Source: JAGVSR01 sp963825555
GTDB lineage: Bacteria; Pseudomonadota; Alphaproteobacteria; Rhizobiales; Hyphomicrobiaceae
Direction of reading: 5' to 3'
Length of the DNA stretch: 64,000 bases
Assembly: GCA_963825555.1 (NCBI GenBank)
Contig: CAWGTZ010000022.1
Span: forward strand, 1 to 64,000
Within the stretch, counting starts at the first letter, position 1. Every line of letters begins with the position of its first letter. Below the pieces are notes generated by a model. The model was not told where the DNA came from. It saw only the letters and a list, made by a program, of their open reading frames with translations, and ran no database searches. Positions 50,395-59,548 of the stretch are shown here, piece by piece. Position numbers and translations under genes: made by a program.

Positions 50395-51009
50395 TCATTC
50401 GGACGAGGGGATCACGCCGGTCGGCGGATCGATTTTGATGTCGTCACCGTAGGTGTAGATGGCCGTGAATTTCGGCGGACCTTCGGCCTTGGTTCCTTTG
50501 GTCAGATAGGCTGACGGAAGCCCTGTCGCCGGGTCCACGTAAACCGTCGTGACGACTTCCATGCCGTCGGTGTCCCTGGCCGGCGCGGTCGCGTAGCCGA
50601 GCATTTCGCGACCCTCATAGGTCACCTTGCCGAGACAGGTAAAGTCTGCCGCGGCTTTCGGCGGGACCCTGTAGGCCTCGCGCTCGCTGGTCACGACCTG
50701 AGCGTTGTGCGGGGGCTGCTCTTCCCAGCCCCCCTCAGTATTGGCCCAGGCCCACTTGCCAATGCCGATGGTCTCCACAGGCGCGTCTTCCGAGGGGCTC
50801 TCTATCTTGGAGTAGATCTTGTCGGGGGCGACGTAATCGATCGTGCGGACGAGAGGCCCATTCAGTGTCGGAGACGTCGCAACCGTCCGGAAAGCCGGAG
50901 CGGCACGCTGTTTGACGAAGGCGGCTTCCACCTCGCCCTTGCATTTATCGTCGGCAAGCGCGGGTGAAGTCAAAGCGAGCGCAGCAATAGTCACAACAAC
51001 GGCACGCAT
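50395..51009 (-). CDS. Exported LolA-like protein, tandem paralogue B
   Basis: From ATG 51009 the protein has 204 residues with a signal peptide MRAVVVTIAALALTSPALA. The body parallels the neighbouring gene: GPLVRTIDYVAPDKIYSKI, VETIGIGKWAWANTEGGWEEQ, EVVTTVYVDPATGLPSAYLTK, YTYGDDIKIDPPTGVIP. The last ten residues (IKIDPPTGVIP versus LKIDKPTNVTP) are the clearest shared block. Two cysteines flank the barrel (DKCKGEV, FTCLGKV). Probably periplasmic lipid or lipoprotein handling; this is inference from fold-like pattern only. Confidence 0.75.
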   Translation of the reverse strand: MRAVVVTIAALALTSPALADDKCKGEVEAAFVKQRAAPAFRTVATSPTLNGPLVRTIDYVAPDKIYSKIESPSEDAPVETIGIGKWAWANTEGGWEEQPPHNAQVVTSEREAYRVPPKAAADFTCLGKVTYEGREMLGYATAPARDTDGMEVVTTVYVDPATGLPSAYLTKGTKAEGPPKFTAIYTYGDDIKIDPPTGVIPSSE

Positions 51010-51108
51010 GGTCCGAACAACCTCCCTTTTGATAGGCATTTTTGCGCCCTTATACGCGGTCCCCGACCGGCACTGTCCTTAAATCTGGGAAAGGTTTAAC
51101 CGGTCGGG

Positions 51109-52137
51109 CTACGGCGCCGCCTCGGCCTGCTTCTTAAAGGCGAGGCACGGGTCGCTTCGCTCGGCACGCGGTGTGAGGATCAGGTAGTCGGCAGCAGGTT
51201 TGCCCTCCGGATCCCTCGGGACGTACGTTTCCGGCTGATTTTGTCCCTGCTCGACTTCGACGAACATCACCGAGACGACCTTCTTCTCCGGTGAACGTTC
51301 GCGGATGTACCAGGGCACGCCCCGGTCCGTGCGGGCATGATTGTTCCCGGTCAGCAGGACGGCGTACCCATGCGCGCTGGACGCCTCCAAGGTTGCATCG
51401 GCCAAATAAGCATCCCGGTAGCGCTGCGCGAAGGCCATGTTTGCGAGCGCTTCCTTTGGCATCATCCCGCAATGGGCGGCCTCGATCTCGCTCAGCGCGG
51501 CATCTGCCTGTTCCGGAGCCAGCGGCTTATCGAGCTTCAGACGCGCTCTTTCAGACACCGTCAGCGCATCGGCCCCCTGTCGGGCCGCAGCGCGGATCCT
51601 CTCCTTTGGCGGATCGCCGGCTCTAATTTCCAATTCGGCCATCGCCAAACGATCGATCACCGGATCATAGGGATATTTTGCCCATCCCGACTTCTCCCAA
51701 CCAACCGCCGACTTGAACGCAGCCTTCCGCTGGGCTGGCGCCATTGACGCTGCCTTGGCCGCGAAGGTCTCCAGACCCGTGCGCTGATCGGTATTGAGTT
51801 GCTCAAGCACGACGGCGCCACGGTTCAAAAACTGCGCCTGCAGCCTGTGGTGATGGGGATTGTCGTGCGCCTCACCGAGTATGAGTACATCGATGTCGTC
51901 TTGCAGCGGCAGGGCCTCTTTCAGATTTTGGGCCTTATCCCCGCCAATGAGGCCAGGGCGTCCCGAAAGACGCCCCGTGTCGTAGATGTCGCAGGCGTCG
52001 ACGTCCGCGTATTCAAGCACGGCCCGGCACAACGGATGCGGTTTGATATTCGCTTTCGGGGCCCGGGGGCCAAGTGTTGCGGCGAGCGCAACAAGAACGC
52101 AAAAGCCCAGGAGAGCTAGCGTAGACAGGTTTTTCAT
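51109..52137 (-). CDS. ChaN-like (haem-binding uptake, Tiki-fold) exported protein
   Basis: The 342-residue protein has a signal anchor (LALLGFCVLVALAATLG). ChaN/Tiki motifs are present: DVLILGEAHDNPHHHRLQAQFL near the start, GAVVLEQLNTDQ, GWAKYPYDPVIDRL and YAVLLTGNNHARTDRGVPWYI. The conserved G-E-x-H and N-x-H positions would bind a metal or haem. The pfam family (PF04187) covers lipoproteins implicated in iron uptake in Campylobacter. The stop lies 100 bases before the start of the LolA-like pair. It starts 32 bases after the carA stop and may be co-transcribed. Confidence 0.88.
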   Translation of the reverse strand: MKNLSTLALLGFCVLVALAATLGPRAPKANIKPHPLCRAVLEYADVDACDIYDTGRLSGRPGLIGGDKAQNLKEALPLQDDIDVLILGEAHDNPHHHRLQAQFLNRGAVVLEQLNTDQRTGLETFAAKAASMAPAQRKAAFKSAVGWEKSGWAKYPYDPVIDRLAMAELEIRAGDPPKERIRAAARQGADALTVSERARLKLDKPLAPEQADAALSEIEAAHCGMMPKEALANMAFAQRYRDAYLADATLEASSAHGYAVLLTGNNHARTDRGVPWYIRERSPEKKVVSVMFVEVEQGQNQPETYVPRDPEGKPAADYLILTPRAERSDPCLAFKKQAEAAP

Positions 52138-52168
52138 ATCTCTTCTACTGTCGGAGTCTTGCCTCAGA

Positions 52169-53374
52169 TCATCGCTCCTTCACCAGCGGCAGGCCTTTCT
52201 GGGCCCGCATCATGTTGGTGAAGCGATTGAAGAGATAGTGACTATCCTGCGGACCGGGAGAGGCTTCCGGATGATGCTGTACGGAAAAAACAGGTTTGCC
52301 TGCGAGCGAAAGGCCGCAGTTCGAGCCATCGAACAGCGACACGTGCGTTTCCAAGACGCCGTCGGGTAGCGTCTCGCGGTCGACCGCAAAGCCATGATTC
52401 ATTGATACGATTTCGACTTTGTTGGTCGTAAAATCCTTAACCGGATGATTGGCGCCGTGATGCCCCTGGTGCATTTTCTTCGTCTTGGCACCCAGCGCAA
52501 GGCCAAGCATCTGGTGGCCGAGGCAAATGCCGAAGACCGGCAGGCCGCTTGCTACCAGCTTCTTGATTTCAGGGACGGCATACTTGCCCGTCGCAGCCGG
52601 ATCGCCCGGGCCGTTCGAAAGGAACACCCCATCAGGTTTGCGCCCAAGGACGTCTTCTGCCGACGTGGTCGCAGGGACCACCGTTACCTTGCAGCCGGCC
52701 GACGCCAGACAACGCAGGATGTTACGCTTTAAACCATAGTCGATGGCGACGACGTGAAACTCCGGATGTTGATTGCGTGGGTAACCCTGACCCCACACCC
52801 AGCGCATCTCATCCCAGGAATAGCTCTGCCCGCTGGTCACGTCGGGAACCAGGTCGAGCCCCAGAAGACCCGGCCAGGCCTTCGCTTCCGCCTTCAATTT
52901 TTCGATATCGAATTGCCCCGAGGGCTCGTGGGCGATAACGCCATTTGGCATCCCCCCGGCACGGATCAAAGCGGTCAGCGCACGCGTATCCACGCCAGCA
53001 ATGCCTATGATCCCCCGGGCTTTGAGCCATTGGTCGAGATGCTCCACCGCACGGTAGTTCGACGGATCGGTGATCGAGGCGCGCAGCACGCATCCGCGTA
53101 CGCCCGAACGCGCTGCGAGGTTCGAAGTCTCGGTATCCTCCGCGTTCGTGCCGACGTTGCCGATATGGGGAAAGGTGAACGTGATGATCTGGCCGGCATA
53201 AGAGGGATCCGTGAGGATCTCCTGGTAGCCGGTCATCGCGGTATTGAAGCAGACTTCCCCGACCGCGGCCCCGGCTGCACCAAGCCCCTGCCCCTCGATG
53301 ACCGATCCATCCCCCAGAACAAGCCGGGCAGTCGTTGGCGCATCGGTCCAGGGCGCGGGCGTCGATTGGGTCAT
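52169..53374 (-). CDS. carA: CarA, carbamoyl-phosphate synthase small subunit
   Basis: From ATG 53374 (MTQSTPAPWTDAPTT) the protein has 401 residues. The N-terminal domain has VGEVCFNTAMTGYQEILTDPSY and GNVGTNAEDTE. The C-terminal class I glutaminase has PVFGICLGHQMLGLALG with the nucleophilic Cys, GANHPVKDF, and SVQHHPEASPGPQDS with the catalytic His-Pro-Glu. It supplies ammonia to CarB. The short alanine/proline N-terminal extension precedes TARLVLGDGSVIEG. It is divergent from yqeY across ~320 bases. Confidence 0.97.
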   Translation of the reverse strand: MTQSTPAPWTDAPTTARLVLGDGSVIEGQGLGAAGAAVGEVCFNTAMTGYQEILTDPSYAGQIITFTFPHIGNVGTNAEDTETSNLAARSGVRGCVLRASITDPSNYRAVEHLDQWLKARGIIGIAGVDTRALTALIRAGGMPNGVIAHEPSGQFDIEKLKAEAKAWPGLLGLDLVPDVTSGQSYSWDEMRWVWGQGYPRNQHPEFHVVAIDYGLKRNILRCLASAGCKVTVVPATTSAEDVLGRKPDGVFLSNGPGDPAATGKYAVPEIKKLVASGLPVFGICLGHQMLGLALGAKTKKMHQGHHGANHPVKDFTTNKVEIVSMNHGFAVDRETLPDGVLETHVSLFDGSNCGLSLAGKPVFSVQHHPEASPGPQDSHYLFNRFTNMMRAQKGLPLVKER

Positions 53375-53695
53375 GAACGGGGGCCTCGAGGGGATATACC
53401 AGGCCCACTTTCCGTCCGTTTCGAGCCTTTGGCCGCTATAACGCGCGCCCATCGGCCGACGGACGAGGGCCTTGAGAAGACGGCCGGAACCTAGGGTAAG
53501 CCATCCGGGAAATCAAGAAACCGCAGGGTCCAAGACGCCGCGGAGCCGGGCCTGCCGCCGCCGCGGCCTTCATGCACTCTTTTTCACGGTCTTGGAGGAC
53601 GATGTTCCCAACCTAAGCAATCCTACGGCTTGCCCTCGACGGGACAAAATCCTAGAGAGCGCGGCCGTCCGCACGAAGGAGCTTCGAGTCGAGTC
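53375..53695. other. Divergent promoter region of carA and yqeY-dnaG-rpoD
   Basis: No gene is seen. This region should hold the promoters for pyrimidine/arginine synthesis on one side and the macromolecular-synthesis operon on the other; no attenuator hairpin was recognised. Confidence 0.4.
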
Positions 53696-54163
53696 ATGCG
53701 CACCCGTATCAGCGAAGACATCAAAACCGCCATGAAGTCGGGCGACAAGCGCCGCTTGGCGACACTTCGGCTCATCAACGCTGCGATCAAGGACCGTGAC
53801 CTTTCGGCCAACGTCGACGATCAGGGTCAGGCGACGGGCCGCGAAAAGATCGACGATCAGGAGATCCTCGCCCTGCTGCAGAAGATGATCAAACAGCGTC
53901 GCGAAAGTATCGAGACCTATCGGAAGGCCGGCCGTGACGACCTCGCTGATCAGGAAGTCGAAGAAATCGCGGTCATCGAGGGCTATCTGCCGCGCCAAAT
54001 GGATGAATCCGAGATCCGGGCCGCCGTCACCGCCGCCGTCGAGGAACTCGAAGCCAAAGGCCTCAAGGAGATGGGGCGTGTAATGGCGTATCTGAAAGAG
54101 AAGCACACGGGCACCATGGACTTCGGCAGGGCGAGCGCCATTCTGAAGGATGCGCTCAAGTAA
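53696..54163 (+). CDS. yqeY: GatB/YqeY domain protein
   Basis: The protein has 155 residues from ATG 53696 (MRTRISEDIKTAMKSGDKRR). The helical GatB/YqeY signature is complete: LATLRLINAAIKDRDLSANV, EILALLQKMIKQRRESIETY, EEIAVIEGYLPRQMDESEI, MGRVMAYLKEKHTGTMDFGR. The C-terminal tail resembles the tRNA-binding end of amidotransferase subunit GatB, but there is no amidotransferase core. It sits 162 bases upstream of dnaG, as in many bacteria (macromolecular-synthesis operon). Confidence 0.95.
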   Translation: MRTRISEDIKTAMKSGDKRRLATLRLINAAIKDRDLSANVDDQGQATGREKIDDQEILALLQKMIKQRRESIETYRKAGRDDLADQEVEEIAVIEGYLPRQMDESEIRAAVTAAVEELEAKGLKEMGRVMAYLKEKHTGTMDFGRASAILKDALK

Positions 54164-54325
54164 CCCAACGGGCCCTGCCACTGCGCCCGAACCTGGAATC
54201 CATTGATGAATTTGCCGGTTCGACAATCCCTCCCCTGTGGAAAACGGGAGTTGCCTGCACACGCTTCAGGAAGCGGGGGGCGAATCACATAGCGTTCGGT
54301 CGAGATCTCAACCGCTCGGAGCCCC

Positions 54326-56326
54326 ATGCGCTTTTCGCCCCATCTCCTCGATGAAATTCGAGGCCGCCTGCCTGTGAGCCAGGTGGTCGGGCGCAAGGTT
54401 GCTTTGAAGAAAAAGGGGCGGGAGTGGGTCGGCCTGTCTCCCTTTAAGGTGGAAAAGACCCCTTCGTTCTACGTCAATGACCAGAAGGGGTTCTACCACT
54501 GCTTCGCTTCGGGCGAGCACGGCGACATCTTCACCTTTCTCATCAAGACAGAGGGGCTCTCGTTTCCAGAGGCCGTGGAGCGGCTGGCTGGCGAAGCCGG
54601 CGTCCAGTTACCCAGACCCGAGCCGCGCGACCAGCAGATCTACGATCAGCGTCAGCGGCTCTCCGCCATTCTTGAAGCCTCCGTGACGTATTTCGAAGAC
54701 CAACTGGCGTCGGCGGCAGGCGCCGACGCTCGCCGTTACTTGACCGAGAAGCGCGGCCTGCGTCGTGAAACGATCAAGGCCTTCCGGCTCGGCTACGCAC
54801 CCAATTCGCGTACCGCGCTGATGGATAATCTAACCAGTCAGGGCTTTTCCCGTGAAGAAATTGCCCTTTCCGGCATGATCATCTCCGGCGAGGACATCCG
54901 CGAGCCCTACGATCGCTTCCGGCATCGCGTCATGTTCCCGATCGCCGACTGGAAGGGCCGCACCATTGCCTTCGGCGGTCGGGCGCTCGATCCCGACGCG
55001 CCGGCTAAGTATCTGAACTCCCCGGAGACACCCCTCTTCCACAAAGGGCACAATCTTTACAACGCGCACGGTGCGCGCTCCCCGGCCTACGACAAAGGCC
55101 GCGTCATCGCGGTCGAAGGCTACATGGATGTTGTGGCGCTCTCCGAGGGCGGCTTTCCCGAGGCCGTGGCACCGCTCGGTACGGCGCTGACGCCCGATCA
55201 GGTGAGCCTCTTGTGGCGCATGACACCGGAACCGATCCTTTGCTTCGACGGCGACAGCGCCGGCAAGAAGGCAGCGTTTCGAGCCATAGATACGGTTCTG
55301 CCCATCCTTAAGCCGGGCCAGAGCGTCCGCTTTGCCTTCCTCCCTGACGGGCTGGATCCCGACGACCTCGTCCGGCAGCAGGGTCCGGAAGCCATGGAGG
55401 CGGTCCTCAACACGGCCCAGCCTCTGGCCCAGGTGCTGTTCGACCGGGAGTGGGCGCAGGACGAATGGTCGACGCCCGAGCGCCGGGCCCGCCTGGAACA
55501 GCAAATCCGCCTGCTCGTCGCCCGCATCGAGGAGCCCTCCGTGCGCGGGCACTACGAGCAGGACATGCGCCGCCGGCTTGCCGCTGCCTGGGGGGCGGGC
55601 CAGAGTGCCACGCCCTTCCGCCCTTCACGGGAGACCGGATTTGGGCGGCAAAGCTGGGCAGGCAACCGGCCCCCGGGCCAGCATGGCGCGCGCGGTGGGC
55701 ATCGGAGCGGCCATGGCCAAGGTATGGGGCGATCCCGCTGGGCCGGACACGGAGAATCCGGCCCCGGCATGGGTCCCGGACGCGCCATGGCCTCATCAAG
55801 TCTCTTGAAAAGCCAATTGGTTACCGGCGACCGTGGCCGCCCCGGCTACCGGGAACTTCTGCTCGCCCGCACTCTCTTGAACCACCCCTGGGTCGCGGAT
55901 GAGGACGCTGAACGCCTCGCCGCCGTCGCGTTCACCTCTCCGGCAATCCAGCGCCTAGCGGACGCAATCCTTGCAGCGGTTTCACTTGACAATTCTCTTG
56001 ACACGCCTGCGTTGCGCTCCCATTTGGGAAATATCGGCCTAGGTGGGGTCTTGGATCTCGTCGAACGGTCGGTGACGCACAAATGCGACAGGTTCGCCGA
56101 GCCCGATGCCGGGCGCGCTGAGGTGGAAGTTGGCTGGCGCCACGCCCTCGCGCTGCACGAACGGCAGGTTGGGTTGAAGGCGGCGCTCGAAAGCGCAGAG
56201 CGGGCTTGGCATGAAGATCGCAACGAGGATGCCTATCAGCGCATCTGCGAGCTTCAGGCCGAGTTGGAACGCTTGGCACGCCCGGACGGCCTGGATCACA
56301 ACACAGAAGATGCCGCTGCAATATGA
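54326..56326 (+). CDS. dnaG: DnaG, replicative primase, with degenerate zinc site
   Basis: The protein has 666 residues from ATG 54326. The N-terminal zinc-ribbon fold is recognisable (VGLSPFKVEKTPSFYV, FYHCFASGEHGDIF), but three of the four metal ligands are replaced: positions 38, 41, 59 and 62 are Ser, Lys, Cys, Ser instead of Cys, His, Cys, Cys. The Toprim core is intact (VIAVEGYMDVVALSEGGF, CFDGDSAGKKAA). A Gly/Arg/His-rich linker at ~435-490 precedes the C-terminal helicase-binding domain. It makes RNA primers at the fork. The zinc loss is known in several Rhizobiales primases. Confidence 0.96.
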   Translation: MRFSPHLLDEIRGRLPVSQVVGRKVALKKKGREWVGLSPFKVEKTPSFYVNDQKGFYHCFASGEHGDIFTFLIKTEGLSFPEAVERLAGEAGVQLPRPEPRDQQIYDQRQRLSAILEASVTYFEDQLASAAGADARRYLTEKRGLRRETIKAFRLGYAPNSRTALMDNLTSQGFSREEIALSGMIISGEDIREPYDRFRHRVMFPIADWKGRTIAFGGRALDPDAPAKYLNSPETPLFHKGHNLYNAHGARSPAYDKGRVIAVEGYMDVVALSEGGFPEAVAPLGTALTPDQVSLLWRMTPEPILCFDGDSAGKKAAFRAIDTVLPILKPGQSVRFAFLPDGLDPDDLVRQQGPEAMEAVLNTAQPLAQVLFDREWAQDEWSTPERRARLEQQIRLLVARIEEPSVRGHYEQDMRRRLAAAWGAGQSATPFRPSRETGFGRQSWAGNRPPGQHGARGGHRSGHGQGMGRSRWAGHGESGPGMGPGRAMASSSLLKSQLVTGDRGRPGYRELLLARTLLNHPWVADEDAERLAAVAFTSPAIQRLADAILAAVSLDNSLDTPALRSHLGNIGLGGVLDLVERSVTHKCDRFAEPDAGRAEVEVGWRHALALHERQVGLKAALESAERAWHEDRNEDAYQRICELQAELERLARPDGLDHNTEDAAAI

Positions 56327-56458
56327 GGGAAACGCCTGTCTCACGCCCGAGGGGGCCCCGCTGCGCCACGAAAAATGTGGCGAGCATTGGTGCTGCCCCG
56401 ACGACGTCTCGCGCCCCCTATCGCAAATCCATTTAGAGCCCTGACGAGAGGCACACAC

Positions 56459-58489
56459 ATGAGCCGCGCCCCGCAGACCAAGACCCAAGCAGCCCCTTCC
56501 AAGCGTGCTGCCCCGCCCGCCGCCCAGCGCTCCGAGGAGCCCGCGGCCGACGCAACTGAGCGCGACAGCCCGCTGCTCGATCTGTCGGATGCCGCCGTCA
56601 AGCGCCTGCTCAAAGCGGCCAAGGCGCGCGGTTACGTGACCTACGATGAACTCAATGCCGTTCTGCCGTCCGAGGAAGTCTCGTCGGAGCAGATCGAGGA
56701 CACGATGGCGATGCTGTCCGACATGGGCATCAACGTCGTCGATCAAGAAGAGACGGAAGAAGGCGGGGACAGCGCCGAGGAGATCGGCGAAGAAGAGGAA
56801 GGCGGCCGGGCGTTGACCTCCTCCACCGCCCTCGTCAAGACCGAGACACGCTCCGAGCCGGCCGAGCGCACCGACGATCCGGTGCGCATGTATCTGCGCG
56901 AGATGGGGTCCGTGGAGCTCCTGTCGCGCGAGGGCGAAATCGCCATCGCCAAGCGCATCGAAGCGGGCCGCGAAGCGATGATCGCTGGCCTTTGCGAAAG
57001 TCCGCTGACCTTCCAGGCCATCATCATCTGGATGAACGAGCTCAACGAGGGCAAGATCCTCCTGCGGGACATCATTGATCTGGAAGCCACCTACGAGGGT
57101 CCTGAAGCCAAAGCGCCCGCCGCCGGGTCGGAAGACAGCGAGGAAGGCGAGGAAAGCGAAGCCAGCGGGGAGGAGGAGACAACTTCCAGCGGCGATAGCG
57201 ACGACGACGACGACTTCGAGAACGCGCTTTCTCTCGCGGCCATGGAAGCCGAGCTGAAGCCCAAGGTTCTGGAAACCTTCGATCGCATTGCCGGCACCTA
57301 CAAGAAGCTGCGCAAGCAGCAGGATAAGAAGCTGGAACAGCAGGTGGCTGGCGAGCAGGGCTCGCGTCAGCAGCAGAAGGCCTACGACAAGCTGCGCGAC
57401 GAGATTATCGCCGACGTGAAAAGCCTCTCGCTGAACAATGCCCGTATCGAAAGCCTTGTCGAGCAGCTCTATTCGATCAACAAGCGCCTCGTCGGATTCG
57501 AAGGGCGCCTAATGCGTTTGGCCGACAGCTACGGCGTGCCCCGCCAGGACTTCCTTGACGAATACTTCGGCAACGAGCTCGATCAGACTTGGCTCGACCG
57601 CATTGGCGATAAGGGCAAGAAGTGGGGCAACCTGGTCAAGCAAGAGCGCCCCAACATCGAGCGCATCCGCGGCGACATCCATAATCTGGCCACCGAGACG
57701 GGTCTTGAGATCCTGGAGTTCCGCCGCATCGTAAAGGCGGTGCAGAAAGGCGAGCGCGAGGCCCGTCAGGCCAAAAAGGAAATGGTTGAGGCAAACCTTC
57801 GCCTCGTCATCTCGATCGCCAAGAAGTACACGAACCGCGGCCTGCAGTTTCTGGATCTCATTCAGGAGGGCAACATCGGCCTCATGAAGGCGGTCGACAA
57901 GTTCGAGTACCGCCGCGGTTACAAGTTCTCGACTTACGCTACCTGGTGGATCCGGCAGGCGATTACCCGCTCGATCGCCGACCAGGCACGTACCATCCGC
58001 ATCCCCGTCCACATGATCGAGACCATCAACAAGATCGTGCGCACGTCGCGCCAGATGCTGCACGAGATCGGCCGCGAACCGACCCCGGAGGAACTGGCGG
58101 AAAAGCTCGCCATGCCACTGGAGAAGGTCCGCAAGGTCCTGAAGATCGCCAAAGAACCTATCTCTCTGGAAACGCCCATCGGCGACGAAGAGGATTCACA
58201 CCTCGGCGACTTCATCGAGGACCGCAACGCAGTGCTGCCTATAGATGCGGCGATCCAGTCGAACTTGCGTGAGACCACGACGCGCGTCCTCGCCTCCCTC
58301 ACGCCGCGCGAGGAGCGCGTGCTCCGCATGCGCTTCGGCATCGGCATGAATACGGATCACACGCTGGAGGAAGTCGGCCAGCAGTTCTCGGTCACTCGCG
58401 AGCGCATCCGTCAGATCGAAGCCAAAGCGCTTCGCAAGCTGAAGCACCCGAGCCGGTCGCGCAAGCTGCGCAGCTTCCTGGACAACTGA
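56459..58489 (+). CDS. rpoD: RpoD, housekeeping sigma-70 factor
   Basis: The protein has 676 residues from ATG 56459 (MSRAPQTKTQAAPSK). Region 1.1 lies at about 40-110 (LLDLSDAAVKRLLKAAKARGYVTYDEL) and region 1.2 at DPVRMYLREMGSVELLSREGE. A non-conserved region carries an acidic run (DSEEGEESEASGEEE). Regions 2.1-2.4 (NLRLVISIAKKYTNRGLQFL, FSTYATWWIRQAITRSIADQ), region 3, and the region 4 HTH (TLEEVGQQFSVTRERIRQIE) end the protein. It directs RNA polymerase to -35/-10 promoters. It is the third gene after yqeY and dnaG; a strong terminator follows. Confidence 0.98.
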   Translation: MSRAPQTKTQAAPSKRAAPPAAQRSEEPAADATERDSPLLDLSDAAVKRLLKAAKARGYVTYDELNAVLPSEEVSSEQIEDTMAMLSDMGINVVDQEETEEGGDSAEEIGEEEEGGRALTSSTALVKTETRSEPAERTDDPVRMYLREMGSVELLSREGEIAIAKRIEAGREAMIAGLCESPLTFQAIIIWMNELNEGKILLRDIIDLEATYEGPEAKAPAAGSEDSEEGEESEASGEEETTSSGDSDDDDDFENALSLAAMEAELKPKVLETFDRIAGTYKKLRKQQDKKLEQQVAGEQGSRQQQKAYDKLRDEIIADVKSLSLNNARIESLVEQLYSINKRLVGFEGRLMRLADSYGVPRQDFLDEYFGNELDQTWLDRIGDKGKKWGNLVKQERPNIERIRGDIHNLATETGLEILEFRRIVKAVQKGEREARQAKKEMVEANLRLVISIAKKYTNRGLQFLDLIQEGNIGLMKAVDKFEYRRGYKFSTYATWWIRQAITRSIADQARTIRIPVHMIETINKIVRTSRQMLHEIGREPTPEELAEKLAMPLEKVRKVLKIAKEPISLETPIGDEEDSHLGDFIEDRNAVLPIDAAIQSNLRETTTRVLASLTPREERVLRMRFGIGMNTDHTLEEVGQQFSVTRERIRQIEAKALRKLKHPSRSRKLRSFLDN

Positions 58490-58513
58490 GTTCGACCGCA
58501 GGGGATCTCCGAT

Positions 58514-58545
58514 CGGCCCGGACGCGCCCCGTCCGGGCCGTTTTG
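58514..58545 (+). terminator. Rho-independent terminator after rpoD
   Basis: CGGCCCGGAC, loop GCGCCCC, GTCCGGGCCG, then TTTTGCG, 25 bases past the rpoD stop. Confidence 0.88.
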
Positions 58546-58639
58546 CGTCTCTGGCTCCAGCCCCGTTCCCATCTCCCCCTGCGCACAGAATCCGGTCAGA
58601 AGTAATCTTCGCACGACGCCAAAAGGGAGAGGGGCCGCG

Positions 58640-59458
58640 ATGGGCGTACCACTAACAGTGCTCATCACAGGCGCCTCGCGCGGCATTGGCGAGACCACAG
58701 CACGGCACTTTCACGCCCGCGGCTGGAGCGTGGCTGCCACCATGCGCCAGCCGGCCAACTCGCGGCTTCAGCCGGACGCGCGTCTTAAAATCTACCCTCT
58801 CGATGTGACAGACCCCGCCAGCATCGCAGCAACACTACCAGCCATCCTTGCCGACTTCGGCCGTATCGACGTCCTCGTCAACAACGCCGGGCTATGTCTC
58901 GTGGGCGCCCTGGAAGAGCTGACGCCCGAAGACGACAGGCAGCTCGTCGAAACCAACATTCTCGGCGCCATGAACATGATACGAGCCGTGCTGCCGCACA
59001 TGCGAGCGGCCGGCGGAGGACGCATTGTAAATGTCTCCTCCATGTGCGGCGGCATGACCCTGCCGCTCTACAGTGGCTACTGTGCGAGCAAATGGGGCCT
59101 CGAGGGCTTGAGCGAGTCGCTCGCGTTCGAACTTCGGCAGCATCAGATCAAGATCAAAATCGTCGAACCGGCCGTGTTCCGGACCGGGTCCTTCGAGGGC
59201 CAACTCGCGCACCGGGCCCAGCGTCCCCAACACCCGGCCTACGAGGCGTTCGTCGCCAAAGTGATGCCCAACATCGCCAAATGGGAAAACGCCGCTCCCG
59301 GCCCCGAACCCGTCGCCGAGGCCATCTGGCGGGCCGCGACCGACCGGTGGCCGCGCCTGCGCTACCGCGTCGGCAGCGCCCTCATTCTAGGCGCCCGTGG
59401 ATTCGTGCCGGGTGCGCTCTACGTCCGGGTCGTGCGCCGCCTTCTCAATGCGTGGTAG
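58640..59458 (+). CDS. Short-chain dehydrogenase/reductase
   Basis: The 272-residue protein has the classical SDR motifs: cofactor loop TGASRGIG (residues 10-17), DVTDPASI, NNAG, the Ser of NVSS and catalytic YCASK (Tyr-x3-Lys). GAGAGG precedes the ATG by eight bases. TMRQP after strand beta-2 suggests NADP(H). The C-terminus (ARGFVPGALYVRVVRRLLNAW) is amphipathic and may touch the membrane. The substrate is unknown. It is followed 90 bases later by a cyclic-nucleotide-binding protein gene. Confidence 0.93.
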   Translation: MGVPLTVLITGASRGIGETTARHFHARGWSVAATMRQPANSRLQPDARLKIYPLDVTDPASIAATLPAILADFGRIDVLVNNAGLCLVGALEELTPEDDRQLVETNILGAMNMIRAVLPHMRAAGGGRIVNVSSMCGGMTLPLYSGYCASKWGLEGLSESLAFELRQHQIKIKIVEPAVFRTGSFEGQLAHRAQRPQHPAYEAFVAKVMPNIAKWENAAPGPEPVAEAIWRAATDRWPRLRYRVGSALILGARGFVPGALYVRVVRRLLNAW

Positions 59459-59548
59459 AGTTGACGCGCGGTTTGGTTCGGCAATCCCTCCGTAGGGCGC
59501 ACATTAGTGTTAGGACTGTCCGGGCGTAGAACGGCAGGAGACAGGGAC

